64,000 bases of DNA from the NCBI RefSeq assembly GCF_900163645.1, contig NZ_FUKM01000028.1, forward strand, positions 124,001 through 188,000, read 5' to 3'. The DNA is from Halomonas citrativorans (GTDB lineage Bacteria; Pseudomonadota; Gammaproteobacteria; Pseudomonadales; Halomonadaceae). Made by a program: the position numbers and the translations under genes. The notes under the pieces are model-generated. The model had not been told where the DNA came from, did not search any database, and worked only from the letters and a program-made list of their open reading frames with translations. Shown in pieces: positions 18,865 to 28,151 of this stretch. Position 1 is the stretch's first letter. Every line of letters begins with the position of its first letter.

Positions 18865-20262
18865 GTGTCTTTAGTCGAAACCTTTCAACAGCTCTCGCTC
18901 TCTCCTTTCATGCTTCTTCTGCTGATGCTACTCATTTCGCTTGCAGAATCGTTAGCATTAGTGGGCTTGTTGGTACCCGGCGTGGTGCTGATTACGGCAG
19001 TGGCCTCTCTGGCGGGGCATGAGTCTATCGGGCTAGTGTGGTTAATAATGGCCGCCTTTTTAGGCGCGGTGATCGGCGACGGCATTAGTTTCAGGCTTGG
19101 TTATCGCCACCATGCACAAATCACTCAACGCTGGCCACTTTCCCTACATCCAGAATGGCTAGGCAGAGGCTCCCGTTTTTTTGATCGGTACGGCCTTTAC
19201 TCGGTCTTTATTGGCCGTTTTGTTGGCCCGGTTAGACCCGTCATTCCGCTCATAGCGGGCATGATGCGGATGCCACCCCGTAATTTTTTATGGGCAAATA
19301 TCACATCTGCCGCGCTGTGGGCACCTGCCTATGTACTGCCAGGCTATTTGCTCGGACGAACATGGCAAGAACACCTTGATTTCCCCCCGGGCATCGAAAC
19401 AGCGTTGATCATAATAGCCGCCTGCGTGGTGGTACTCGCGGTAGTGTTTTCCTGGGGGCGAGCACAGGTGGGCCGTCATGGGCGCCTCTACCTTGCCACC
19501 GCCCGTTTAGCGCGTCGTATTCCGTTTATGCGCAGACCCTGGCTTGTCATGAGCCAATCTGGCGAAGTTCCTCTCGCTTCGCTGCTGCTATTTATTATTG
19601 CCTTAACCTGCCTTTCGGGTTGGACGCTGCTGGTTGTGCATCACAATGGTCCATTGACGCTCGACCTCTATATCCAACGGCTCTTTAGCTGGCTTCAAAA
19701 CGATACCCTTATCGCTATAGGTGCCGTATTCGCCAAGATTGGCGACAAATTGGGCATTGCCGTCCTTTTGCTGCCGTGGGCACTATGGATGATCCTTTAT
19801 AGAAGATGGGATGCCTTGCTGCATTGGGGAGCGGCAGTGGGAGGCGTAGCGCTTCTTAACACGCTGGGTAAAGCCATTTTCGGACGTGCTCGACCTGATA
19901 CTCCCGATTACCTGACCGGCTCGCTCTCTTATCCTAGCGCCCATACGTCAACATCGGTTGTCGTATTGGGCCTGGCCGCCGCGTTTATTGCCTCAGAGCT
20001 ACCTCTCCAAAAACGTATCTGGATCTACTGGGTGGCGATTGCTTTGGCGGTGCCGATGGCACTATCACGGCTCGTTATAGGCGTGCACTGGTTTAGTGAC
20101 CTGGTCGGCGGCGCTCTGCTTGGGCTGATGATCTGTGCGCTGGTTCGTTTAAGCTGGCAGCGCTATCCTCGAAAGCCATTAACTCCCTGCTCTTGGCTGC
20201 TATTGGGGTCGGCCTCGCTGGTATTAATCAGCCTTCGCGTGGCTTTCTTTCCACCAATGTAG
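18865..20262 (+). CDS. DedA-family / PAP2 phosphatase fusion membrane protein
   Basis: 465 residues. GTG at 18865 is taken as start because AGGAG lies six bases before it; the frame is open further upstream but overlaps the previous gene. N-terminal half is a DedA (VTT) domain (ALVGLLVPGVVLI, FDRYGLYSVFIGRFVGPVRP), a family implicated in undecaprenyl-phosphate and phospholipid flipping. C-terminal half is a PAP2 phosphatase with all three motifs: KAIFGRARP (336-344), PSAH (357-360, PSGH in most) and SR...H...D (401-412). Together they suggest dephosphorylation and recycling of a lipid phosphate such as undecaprenyl diphosphate, an inference. Confidence 0.92.
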   Translation: MSLVETFQQLSLSPFMLLLLMLLISLAESLALVGLLVPGVVLITAVASLAGHESIGLVWLIMAAFLGAVIGDGISFRLGYRHHAQITQRWPLSLHPEWLGRGSRFFDRYGLYSVFIGRFVGPVRPVIPLIAGMMRMPPRNFLWANITSAALWAPAYVLPGYLLGRTWQEHLDFPPGIETALIIIAACVVVLAVVFSWGRAQVGRHGRLYLATARLARRIPFMRRPWLVMSQSGEVPLASLLLFIIALTCLSGWTLLVVHHNGPLTLDLYIQRLFSWLQNDTLIAIGAVFAKIGDKLGIAVLLLPWALWMILYRRWDALLHWGAAVGGVALLNTLGKAIFGRARPDTPDYLTGSLSYPSAHTSTSVVVLGLAAAFIASELPLQKRIWIYWVAIALAVPMALSRLVIGVHWFSDLVGGALLGLMICALVRLSWQRYPRKPLTPCSWLLLGSASLVLISLRVAFFPPM

Positions 20263-20267
20263 GCGGC

Positions 20268-20888
20268 CTAGCCTAGCGCCAGCCATAATCCGACGCCCAT
20301 CATTAACGTGCCGGCAATGCGGTTAAGTAAACGAACATTGCCGCTTTTTCCTAGCGTTTTACGCAGCGTTTTACCGCCGACGGCATACACCAACAGGCTG
20401 GCAAACTCGATCAATAAAATGACCACAATCAGCAGAATCAGTTGGCTGCCAAGCGGGCGGCTGCTATCCAAGAAGGGGGGCAGCAGTACCATAAAAAATG
20501 CCCACCCCTTCGGATTAGCCACAGCGGTGACAAACCCTTGCATGGCAAGTGTTAGCCGTCCGGCGGCAGGCCCAGCATTTAGTTCACTGGGAATCGCCAT
20601 ACGCCCACGAGAGCGCCACATCATAATACCCAAATAGGCCAAATAAGCGCCGCCCACCCACTTGAACACCGTGAAGAGCTCAGGCTGACGGAGCATTAAG
20701 GCGGCTACCCCAGCGCCTGCAGCTGCGGCTACCAGCCCTACGCCAACCAGCTCTCCCATCATCATCCACAGCGTACGTTTCACGCCCTGAGTCATGCCCA
20801 GCACCATGGCAAGCGTCATGCACATACCCGGCGTTAGTGACACAAATAAAAACGTGGGTACAAATATAGAGAGCGTGGCCCAGTTCAT
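20268..20888 (-). CDS. LysE/RhtB-family amino-acid exporter
   Basis: 206 residues with six predicted membrane segments and the family N-terminus ([23 protein letters not shown], with the conserved TPG). RhtB-type proteins export amino acids such as homoserine, threonine or leucine by proton antiport; the substrate here cannot be read from sequence. The start overlaps the ubiX stop by four bases, so it is the last gene of an mpl-ubiX-lysE run. It converges on the DedA-PAP2 gene with only five bases between stops and no visible terminator. Confidence 0.9.
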   Translation of the reverse strand: MNWATLSIFVPTFLFVSLTPGMCMTLAMVLGMTQGVKRTLWMMMGELVGVGLVAAAAGAGVAALMLRQPELFTVFKWVGGAYLAYLGIMMWRSRGRMAIPSELNAGPAAGRLTLAMQGFVTAVANPKGWAFFMVLLPPFLDSSRPLGSQLILLIVVILLIEFASLLVYAVGGKTLRKTLGKSGNVRLLNRIAGTLMMGVGLWLALG

Positions 20889-21538
20889 TGCTTATCCTTA
20901 GACATGTTATCTGCTTCATCCTCGCCCCAGCGAGGCATCAAGGTATGCTGAATGCCCAACTGATTAAGAATGCGTGCCACAATAAAATCAATGAGATCAT
21001 CAATGGATTGCGGGCGGTGATAAAACCCAGGGGCGGCAGGTAAAATGACAACCCCCATGCGGCTTAGCCCCAACATGTGTTCCAAATGGATAGGCGAAAA
21101 TGGACTCTCTCGAGGCACCAGCACTAGCGTTCGACGCTCTTTAATCGCGACATCGGCCGCCCGCTCAATCAGGTTGTTACTTGCCCCGGCGGCAATAGCA
21201 GAGAGCGTTCCCGTCGAACATGGGCACACCACCATAGCCGAGGCCGCTCCAGACCCAGAGGCAACAGGCGCCATCCAATCCTCTCGCCCAAAGCAGCGGA
21301 TTTGGCCAGGCGCGGCGCCGCTACGCTCTCTCAATGCAGCAGCCAGCCGTTCTGGCTGTGCAGGCAGGCTAATGTCGGTTTCCGTGGCAATCACCATGTG
21401 TGACGCTTTGGAGATCATGACCCACACTTCATGGCCTGCCTCTACCAATACGTCTATCAGCCGCAGGCCATACTGCGCCCCAGAAGCGCCCGTTAATGCC
21501 ACGGTGATCGGCTTTTTGAACAGGGAATCTTTACTCAC
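20885..21538 (-). CDS. ubiX: flavin prenyltransferase UbiX
   Basis: Makes prenylated FMN, the cofactor of UbiD decarboxylases in ubiquinone synthesis. 217 residues with the N-terminal flavin site [15 protein letters not shown], the [28 protein letters not shown] block and [19 protein letters not shown], all typical of the UbiX/Pad1 flavoprotein family. It is coupled to mpl by a four-base overlap, an arrangement common in Pseudomonas and Halomonas. No ubiD is in the window. Confidence 0.95.
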   Translation of the reverse strand: MSKDSLFKKPITVALTGASGAQYGLRLIDVLVEAGHEVWVMISKASHMVIATETDISLPAQPERLAAALRERSGAAPGQIRCFGREDWMAPVASGSGAASAMVVCPCSTGTLSAIAAGASNNLIERAADVAIKERRTLVLVPRESPFSPIHLEHMLGLSRMGVVILPAAPGFYHRPQSIDDLIDFIVARILNQLGIQHTLMPRWGEDEADNMSKDKQ

Positions 21539-22920
21539 GCGTTCAATTCCTTGGCCGTTAAGGCATTTAGTAGACGTTCATGTACGCCCTCAAAGCCACC
21601 GTTGGACATCACCACAATCCGATCCAGCGGTTCGGCATGGCGAACGACCGCCTCTACCAGCGCTTCAATCTGCTGATAAAGATGAGCTTTAGCACCTTGC
21701 TCAGCTACCAGCGCCTCCATCGACCAATCAATACCGGCAGGTTGATACCAATACACCTGATCCGCATCAGCGATGCTGTCGTTGAGTCGATCGCGTAGCG
21801 CACCTAACCGCATGGTGTTGGAGCGTGGTTCAATGACCGCCAACAGGCGCCCTTTGGTCGTTGTGGCACGCAAGCCTTGCAAGGTCGCCGCAATCGCCGT
21901 GGGGTGATGGGCAAAGTCGTCAATGACTTGAACCCCCCCCACTTCTCCACGCACTTCCTGGCGCCGGCGTGGCGTTTCGAAACGCGCTAGTGCTGCGCAT
22001 GCCCGGGCTAAATCAACTCCGCACTCGTGGGCAGCCGCCAACGCTGCCAAGGCATTTCGCGCGTTGTACACGCCGCTTAACGACCACTCGACTACGCTAT
22101 CCTCTTCGCCCTGGTCTGTGCGGTGAATAACCTGAAAACGGCTAGCATCAGGGCGCTCAAGGCAGAGCTGCCACGCACTTTCGGACTGCTCACCAAAGTG
22201 TTTAATGGGTGTCCAGGCTCCCATCGCCATTACTCGCGCTAACGCTGGCTGTTCATCGGCTACCAATAGACACCCCTGGCTTGGCACGGTGCGCACAAGA
22301 TGATGGAACTGGCGTTCAATAGCGGCTAAATCCGGAAAGATATCCGCGTGATCAAACTCAAGATTATTGAGCACAGCGATATCGGGACGGTAGTGCACAA
22401 ACTTGGAGCGTTTATCAAAAAAGGCCGTATCGTACTCATCTGCTTCAACAATAAAAGGCCCCTGAGGATCACCCAGCCGCGCGGAAACACCGAAATTTCG
22501 CGGCACACCGCCAATTAAAAAGCCCGGTACTTGGCCCGCGCTCTCCAATAGCCAGGCCAGTAAACTGGCGGTGGTGGTTTTACCATGGGTACCGGCGATA
22601 GCAATTACCTGCCGCCCTGGTAACACATGCTCAGCAAGCCACTGCGCTCCTGAGGTATACGGCAAACCGCTGTTAAGTAGCGCCTCTACTTCCGGGTTCC
22701 CGCGTGACAACGCATTCCCCACGACCACCAGGTCAATCGAAGCACCAAGGTGCTCTGCTCGATAACCTTCCATTAACGTAATGCCTGCTTCAGCAAGCTG
22801 AGTACTCATCGGAGGATAGACGTTTGCATCTGACCCGCTAACCTGATGGCCCTGCTCGCGCGCGAGTAGCGCAAGACTACCCATAAAGGTGCCGCAGATA
22901 CCGATAATATGGAGATGCAT
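21535..22920 (-). CDS. mpl: murein tripeptide ligase
   Basis: Attaches recycled L-Ala-gamma-D-Glu-meso-DAP to UDP-MurNAc in peptidoglycan recycling. Start at the ATG at 22920 ([25 protein letters not shown]), the family N-terminus; the frame upstream of it is not family-like. 461 residues of the Mur ligase fold with the ATP site [10 protein letters not shown], the [14 protein letters not shown] block and [17 protein letters not shown] about ten bases before the ATG serves as ribosome site. The gene is divergent from the glutaredoxin gene. Confidence 0.96.
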   Translation of the reverse strand: MHLHIIGICGTFMGSLALLAREQGHQVSGSDANVYPPMSTQLAEAGITLMEGYRAEHLGASIDLVVVGNALSRGNPEVEALLNSGLPYTSGAQWLAEHVLPGRQVIAIAGTHGKTTTASLLAWLLESAGQVPGFLIGGVPRNFGVSARLGDPQGPFIVEADEYDTAFFDKRSKFVHYRPDIAVLNNLEFDHADIFPDLAAIERQFHHLVRTVPSQGCLLVADEQPALARVMAMGAWTPIKHFGEQSESAWQLCLERPDASRFQVIHRTDQGEEDSVVEWSLSGVYNARNALAALAAAHECGVDLARACAALARFETPRRRQEVRGEVGGVQVIDDFAHHPTAIAATLQGLRATTTKGRLLAVIEPRSNTMRLGALRDRLNDSIADADQVYWYQPAGIDWSMEALVAEQGAKAHLYQQIEALVEAVVRHAEPLDRIVVMSNGGFEGVHERLLNALTAKELNA

Positions 22921-23210
22921 GGTTTCTGTCCCTGAACAACGTAATAAACACAGCTTAAAATAGCTGAAAAGACTAGCATGCTCGGCTTGTTTACTCACCC
23001 AGAAGCAAGGGTTTAAGCACTCGTGGTGGCTAAAAAATGCCCCAATATACGTATAGCGAGCGTAGCCAAGTGACAAATGCGTTCGATTATTGCAGGATGC
23101 GCGCACGCTTATTTAAAGCCTACCTGTTGGCGCGTAACCTCGCTGTTTACAATGACGTACTTTTTCTAAGAACGCTGACCCATGCCCCAGGGTTAGCGAT
23201 GGAGTTTATT

Positions 23211-23600
23211 ATGCGTGTATTAATTCGCTATTTTTTCCGTGGTGTTCGTTTGGTGCTGGCACCGGTCATGCTTATCAGTGAAAAACTCTCAACGCCTAAC
23301 GCGGTTGAGCGTGCACCCGCCGATCAAGCGCGCGTCGACCAGGCTTGCCAAAACCTGGCCCTTTATCAATTCCGTACCTGCCCTTTTTGCATTAAGGTGC
23401 GGAAAGAAATTGCCCGCTTAGGACTAACCATTGAGCTGCGCGATGTTCAGCATGACCCCGCACACAAGCAGGACCTTCTTGAAGGCGGCGGCAAAACCAA
23501 AGTGCCTTGCTTAAAGATTCACCATGAAGATGGTCGCGAAGAGTGGCTGTATGAGTCTGATGATATTAATGCTTGGCTACATCAGCAATTTGGGGCCTAG
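23211..23600 (+). CDS. membrane-anchored glutaredoxin-like protein
   Basis: 129 residues from the ATG at 23211, which has GGAG six bases upstream; the open frame continues to 23037 but that part is not protein-like. Residues 3-24 form a membrane or membrane-associated helix (IRYFFRGVRLVLAPVMLISEK). Residues 48-125 form a glutaredoxin fold with the redox pair Cys57 and Cys60 (TCPFC), the cis-proline motif TKVPCLKI and the glutathione-site ESDDINAWL. Such anchored glutaredoxins are common in marine gammaproteobacteria; a thiol-disulfide role at the inner membrane is inferred. The stop overlaps the convergent gene that follows by four bases. Confidence 0.9.
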   Translation: MRVLIRYFFRGVRLVLAPVMLISEKLSTPNAVERAPADQARVDQACQNLALYQFRTCPFCIKVRKEIARLGLTIELRDVQHDPAHKQDLLEGGGKTKVPCLKIHHEDGREEWLYESDDINAWLHQQFGA

Positions 23601-24097
23601 AACGCTGCTCGATAGGCATTAACGTCAAACTGCACATCAATGTCGATTCCCTCAGCCCGGCTGGGCGCGTCGTCCTGTGCAGTTTGCAACGCCAATACGC
23701 CTTCGACACGCCCAGCAATATGAATGTGGCTGCCCTGCTGTTCAAGCTGCGTCAACGTGACGGTAACACTGCCTCCCTCAGAGGTATAAAGCGGCGGTAC
23801 GGTGGTGCTGCCGATCAGTTGCACCACGTGGGCATCGATAAGCTGGTTGTCTTCAACCGTTAGGCTAATAGACAACCCTTCGTAGGCGTCCCTTTGATCA
23901 GGCTCGACAAACCCTGTGATAATGATTTGGCGTTGATCGCCAACCTCTACAAAAGAAGCATTGGAGTCACGGCCCTGACTCAGCACAAACCACTCCCGCG
24001 GCTCGCCGTCCAGCATGCCTTCAATAGTGTCAGACTGTACGCTTAATGGAAGCCAACCGATTAACACCAGAATGGTCCATTGATTCCATTTCATCAT
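23597..24097 (-). CDS. exported protein of unknown function
   Basis: 166 residues; I do not recognise the family. A signal peptide (MMKWNQWTILVLIGWLPLSVQS) is followed by an acidic, beta-strand-rich domain without cysteines. Its style (DTIEGMLDGEPREWFVLSQG early, then SISLTVEDN and VTVTLTQLEQQGSHIHIAGRVEG) suggests a periplasmic beta-sandwich. AGGG six bases before the ATG supports the start. It lies alone between the glutaredoxin gene (convergent, four-base overlap) and the peptide transporter operon (divergent). Confidence 0.8.
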   Translation of the reverse strand: MMKWNQWTILVLIGWLPLSVQSDTIEGMLDGEPREWFVLSQGRDSNASFVEVGDQRQIIITGFVEPDQRDAYEGLSISLTVEDNQLIDAHVVQLIGSTTVPPLYTSEGGSVTVTLTQLEQQGSHIHIAGRVEGVLALQTAQDDAPSRAEGIDIDVQFDVNAYRAAF

Positions 24098-24221
24098 TTT
24101 CAGCCCTGCCTTTCAGCGGGTCACTAATGGCTTTCGTGGGCTGATAACAAACGCCCGTTTATTTTCCACCTACGACTTTAGACTAGCTTGCACTCCATTA
24201 TTCACTGCTATAAGCCCAATC

Positions 24222-24236
24222 ATTCAATAGTTGAAT
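24222..24236. promoter_or_regulatory. short dyad upstream of the peptide transporter operon
   Basis: ATTCAA, three bases, TTGAAT: a perfect 6-bp inverted repeat 152 bases before the transporter's first ATG, in the divergent intergenic region. TTGAAT could also be a -35 box. It may be an operator, perhaps for the LysR regulator at 30282, but there is no second copy to support this. Confidence 0.3.
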
Positions 24237-24388
24237 AGGGTCTATCATTATTTCGATTGTGTGACGTATTCAACACTCTCTATGTTAATAAGATAGCTTA
24301 CAAGCTGACCGTGTCTGCTTTGCTGTCTCGCCAATAGCGTTTAGACGGTAATGTGAACAATAAAATTATCAATAATACGGGAACGATT

Positions 24389-25960
24389 ATGGCGCTCAAA
24401 AAAAAGATACTGGCCACTATTATCGGTGCAACTGTTGCGGGTAGCGCAGTGCTCCCTTTAACAGCAAACGCTGAAACGTTGCGCATTGGCTACTCCGCTG
24501 ATCCGGAAACGCTTGATATTCACGAACAACTTTCCGGCGGTATGCTGCGTTTCTCCCACTTGGCGTTTGACCCTCTCGTCCGCTGGACCAAAGACTTTCA
24601 GTTTGAGCCCCGCTTGGCAACTGAATGGGTACAAACAGACGATACGCATATGCGCATGACGCTTCGTGAAGGCGTTACGTTTCATTCGGGTAACGAGCTG
24701 ACGGCTGAAGACGTGGTATGGACGATTGAGCGCTTAAAAGAGAGCCCTGACTATCGCGCCATTTTTGAGCCCATTGCTACCGCCGAAGCGGTCGATGACT
24801 ACACGGTAGAAATTACGACGACGGCCCCCTATCCGCTGCTGCTCAACCTGGCGACCTACATCTTCCCCATGGATAGCCAGTTCTATACCGGTGAAACCGA
24901 AAATGGCGTCGATAAAGCGGAAATCGTAAAAGCAGGCAACTCGTTTGCTTCACGCAACGTTTCCGGTACCGGCCCGTTCGTTCTAACTGACCGTCGCCAA
25001 GGCGTGCGTGTCGATTTTGAGCGCTTTGAAGATTATTGGGATACGGAAAGCGAAGGCAATGTCTCAAGCATTGTACTCACGCCGATTGCGGAAAACGCCG
25101 CGCGCGTAGCAGCCTTGCTCTCAGGCGGCGTCGATTTTATTGATGCTGTACCACCGAATGACCTAGAGCGCGTTCGTGAAGCAAGTGATGTTGAGCTTTT
25201 CGAAGTACCGGGCACGCGCATTATCGGCTTCCAGCTTAACGAAGAACAGGTTGAAGCCTTCAAAGACGTGCGCGTTCGTCAAGCCGTTGATCTTGCCATC
25301 AACCAGGAAGGCATCGCTGATCGCTTAATGCGTGGCTTTGCGACACCTGCTGGGCAGTTTTCACCAGAAGGCTACTCCGGTCACAACCCGGATCTGGTAC
25401 CACGCTATGACCTGACCCGCGCTCAAGAGCTAATGGCGGAAGCGGGTTATGAAGATGGCTTTAGCGTGGACATGATTGCGCCCAACAATCGCTACGTCAA
25501 CGACGCACAAATTGCCCAAGCGGTCGCGAACATGCTATCGCGTATCAATATCAACGTTAACCTGCGCACCATGCCGCTTGCCCAGTACTGGCCGGAATAC
25601 GATACCCGTCAATCGGATATCGCCATGCTTGGCTGGCATTCGGATACTGAAGATACTGCCAACTTCTTCCAGTACCTCTCCTTCTGTATTGATGAAGAGA
25701 GCGGTGCGGGCCAATACAACTATGGCAATTACTGTAATGAAGAGATCGACGCGCTTGTCACTGAAGCCGACAGCGTAACCGATCTTGAGCGACGCAATGA
25801 AATGCTGCGTGAAGCAGAAGCCATGCTGTATGAAGATGTTGGTTTTATCACGCTGCATTGGCAGAACCTTGCGTATGCCGCTGCCGAAGGCGTTGAGATT
25901 GAACCCGTCGTTAACGCCATCGACTTCCCCTATCTGGGCGATCTCGTGATTAATCGTTAA
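24389..25960 (+). CDS. peptide ABC transporter substrate-binding protein (SBP_bac_5)
   Basis: 523 residues from the ATG at 24389 (ALKKKILATIIG); a frame opening 12 codons earlier lacks a signal-peptide start. Signal peptide ends at LTANA/ETLRIGYS. The mature protein follows the DppA/OppA plan: PETLDIHEQLSG, RWTKDFQFEPRLATEW, the central RVDFERFEDYW and LFEVPGTRIIGFQLN. It binds di- or oligopeptides, or nickel or heme in some relatives, in the periplasm. It heads an operon with two permeases and two ATPases and is followed by a strong hairpin. Confidence 0.94.
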   Translation: MALKKKILATIIGATVAGSAVLPLTANAETLRIGYSADPETLDIHEQLSGGMLRFSHLAFDPLVRWTKDFQFEPRLATEWVQTDDTHMRMTLREGVTFHSGNELTAEDVVWTIERLKESPDYRAIFEPIATAEAVDDYTVEITTTAPYPLLLNLATYIFPMDSQFYTGETENGVDKAEIVKAGNSFASRNVSGTGPFVLTDRRQGVRVDFERFEDYWDTESEGNVSSIVLTPIAENAARVAALLSGGVDFIDAVPPNDLERVREASDVELFEVPGTRIIGFQLNEEQVEAFKDVRVRQAVDLAINQEGIADRLMRGFATPAGQFSPEGYSGHNPDLVPRYDLTRAQELMAEAGYEDGFSVDMIAPNNRYVNDAQIAQAVANMLSRININVNLRTMPLAQYWPEYDTRQSDIAMLGWHSDTEDTANFFQYLSFCIDEESGAGQYNYGNYCNEEIDALVTEADSVTDLERRNEMLREAEAMLYEDVGFITLHWQNLAYAAAEGVEIEPVVNAIDFPYLGDLVINR

Positions 25961-25995
25961 GTTTGATTAACGGTTTGTAAATTGCCTGCACGGAT

Positions 25996-26027
25996 GCTTC
26001 GCTCTCCAGCCAACTGGAGAGCGAAGC
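25996..26027. repeat. intercistronic hairpin behind the substrate-binding-protein gene
   Basis: Perfect 14-bp inverted repeat (GCTTCGCTCTCCAG and complement) around CCAA, 35 bases after the stop codon and 114 bases before the permease start. There is no T tract on either side. Such structures typically protect the 3' end of the binding-protein message so that more of it than of permeases is made; that role is inferred. Confidence 0.8.
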
Positions 26028-26141
26028 GCTTGTTGTGTCGAAACCGCGTCAAAACTGTTGCGTCAAAACCCATTGCAAAATGTTTAACGGCACTTACCCC
26101 GACTTCCTTTGCTAAACACTATTACATAGGTGGCGTACGCC

Positions 26142-27191
26142 ATGATTGCCTTTTTAATCAAGCGGCTGATGCACGCGGTATTGGTGATGTTCATCATCAG
26201 CGTGCTGGCCTTCGCCATCCAGGATAACCTGGGTGATCCGGTACAGCAGATGGTCGGACAATCGGTCCCCGAAAGTGAACGAGAAGCCCTACGCGAGCGC
26301 TTGGGCCTTAATGATTCATTCATGGTGCAGTATGTACGCTTTGCCAAAAACGCCGTGCAAGGCGACTTTGGTAACTCCTACTTCTACCGCGAACCGGCGC
26401 TCAGCGTTATTGCACGCCACCTGCCAGCAACGCTTGAGCTCGTCTTTGCAGCCACCTTAATTATCGTGGTGTTTTCGGCACCTATCGGGGTATACAGCGC
26501 TATCAAACCGCGCTCGATTATCTCCCGTTTTTTTATGGGGGCGTCGATTATCGGCATTTCGATCCCGGTATTCTTAACCGCGATTGTATTAATTCAAATT
26601 TTTTCTATCGGCATTACCGTCTCTATTTTTCCCGAGGGAACCGCGTGGGGGGCCTGGTTAAACAGTGCATTATCTACCCAAGGCAATATGCCCTCGTTTG
26701 GGCGCGGTTATGACCTGGTGCACGTGTTTGGCTATTGGGATACCAACCTGGCCTCCTGGAGCGGCCTGCAACACCTGGTGCTACCTGCCATTTCACTCGC
26801 CTCTATCATGCTGCCGCTGTTTATTCGCTTGATCCGCGCTGAAATGATGGAAGTACTGCAGTCTGAATACGTTAAGTATGCCCGAGCCAAGGGTATTTCA
26901 ATGCGCCGCGTCTATTTTGTCCATGCGCTTAAAAACACCATGCTACCGGTGATCACCGTAGGAGGTGTTCAAATTGGTACGATGGTGGCATACACCATTC
27001 TGACCGAAACCGTGTTCCAGTGGCCGGGCATGGGCCTTATGTTTTTGGACGCGATCAATCGGGCTGATATCCCGCTAATCGTGGCCTATCTAATGATTGT
27101 CGGTGTCATTTTCGTGGTGACCAACACCATCGTGGATTTGATTTACGGCTTTGTGAACCCCACCGTAAAACTGACGGGTAAACCCGCATGA
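26142..27191 (+). CDS. peptide ABC transporter permease (DppB/OppB type)
   Basis: 349 residues from the ATG at 26142, eight bases behind AGGTGG; a GTG four codons upstream is the alternative. Six membrane segments. The cytoplasmic EAA loop that docks to the ATPases is in YVKYARAKGISMRRVYFVHALKN, and the extra N-terminal domain (REALRERLGLNDSFMVQYVRF) is typical of DppB. The stop overlaps the second permease start by four bases. Confidence 0.95.
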   Translation: MIAFLIKRLMHAVLVMFIISVLAFAIQDNLGDPVQQMVGQSVPESEREALRERLGLNDSFMVQYVRFAKNAVQGDFGNSYFYREPALSVIARHLPATLELVFAATLIIVVFSAPIGVYSAIKPRSIISRFFMGASIIGISIPVFLTAIVLIQIFSIGITVSIFPEGTAWGAWLNSALSTQGNMPSFGRGYDLVHVFGYWDTNLASWSGLQHLVLPAISLASIMLPLFIRLIRAEMMEVLQSEYVKYARAKGISMRRVYFVHALKNTMLPVITVGGVQIGTMVAYTILTETVFQWPGMGLMFLDAINRADIPLIVAYLMIVGVIFVVTNTIVDLIYGFVNPTVKLTGKPA

Positions 27192-28144
27192 CGATGACAA
27201 CAAAGAGCGTGCCCAAGAGCAAATCGCCCAGCCATTTTCAACGCTTTCGCGACTCCTATTTATGGTACAGCTTCAAGAGTGACCGCACGGCACAGCTTTG
27301 CTTGGCCGTGTTTATCTGCCTGGTGGTGGCTGCTTTTGCCGCGCCTCTTATTGCGCCTACCGATCCGTACGATTTGCGTCAGATCGATATTATGGCCTCC
27401 GAATTGCCACCGTTCTGGGTCGACGGAGCGGACGAACGCTACTCACTGGGCACCGATGCCCAGGGCCGAGACCTTTGGTCGATTATTTTGTACGGTACGC
27501 GGGTATCGCTTTTGATCGGCTTTGGTGCGGTTATCTTGCAGGCACTTTTGGGCGTGACATTTGGCCTGATGGCGGGCTATTTGGGCGGCCGTGTGGATGC
27601 CTTTTTTATGCGCTTGGCGGATATTCAGCTGTCGTTCTCCACCTTGATGGTGGCTATCGTGGTCGGCGCTGTCGTGAAGGCCACCATGGGTAGCTCTTTT
27701 TATAGTCAATATGCAGTACTGATGCTGGTACTGATTATTGGCTTGGCCGAGTGGCCACAATACGCCCGCACCGTGCGCGCTTCCGTACTTGCCGAAAAAA
27801 ACAAGGAGTATGTAGACGCTGCTCGGGTGATGGGATTGCGCAGCAAACGGATTATGTTCCGCCATGTGTTGCCCAATACGTTATCGCCTATTTTCGTTAT
27901 TTCTACCGTGCAAATTGCCAACGCCATTATTTCTGAAGCGGCGCTGTCGTTTTTGGGCCTGGGGATGCCCGAGACCCACCCATCGCTTGGTTCGTTAATC
28001 AAGGCAGGCTTTGACTACATTCAGTCAGGCTCCTGGTGGATCACGCTAATTCCCGGTGCGGTACTGGTAGTGCTGGTGCTGTCTATCAATCTATTGGGCG
28101 ACTGGCTGCGCGATGTCATGAACCCACGACTCTATAAAGGCTGA
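27188..28144 (+). CDS. peptide ABC transporter permease (DppC/OppC type)
   Basis: 318 residues. One N-terminal membrane segment (CLAVFICLVVAAFAAPLIAP) is followed by the periplasmic YSLGTDAQGRDLWSIILYGTRVSL motif and five further segments. The EAA loop reads EYVDAARVMGLRSKRIMFRHVLPN. It pairs with the preceding permease to form the inner-membrane channel. It is coupled to that gene by an ATGA overlap and is seven bases ahead of the first ATPase. Confidence 0.95.
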   Translation: MTMTTKSVPKSKSPSHFQRFRDSYLWYSFKSDRTAQLCLAVFICLVVAAFAAPLIAPTDPYDLRQIDIMASELPPFWVDGADERYSLGTDAQGRDLWSIILYGTRVSLLIGFGAVILQALLGVTFGLMAGYLGGRVDAFFMRLADIQLSFSTLMVAIVVGAVVKATMGSSFYSQYAVLMLVLIIGLAEWPQYARTVRASVLAEKNKEYVDAARVMGLRSKRIMFRHVLPNTLSPIFVISTVQIANAIISEAALSFLGLGMPETHPSLGSLIKAGFDYIQSGSWWITLIPGAVLVVLVLSINLLGDWLRDVMNPRLYKG

Positions 28145-28151
28145 GGACACC

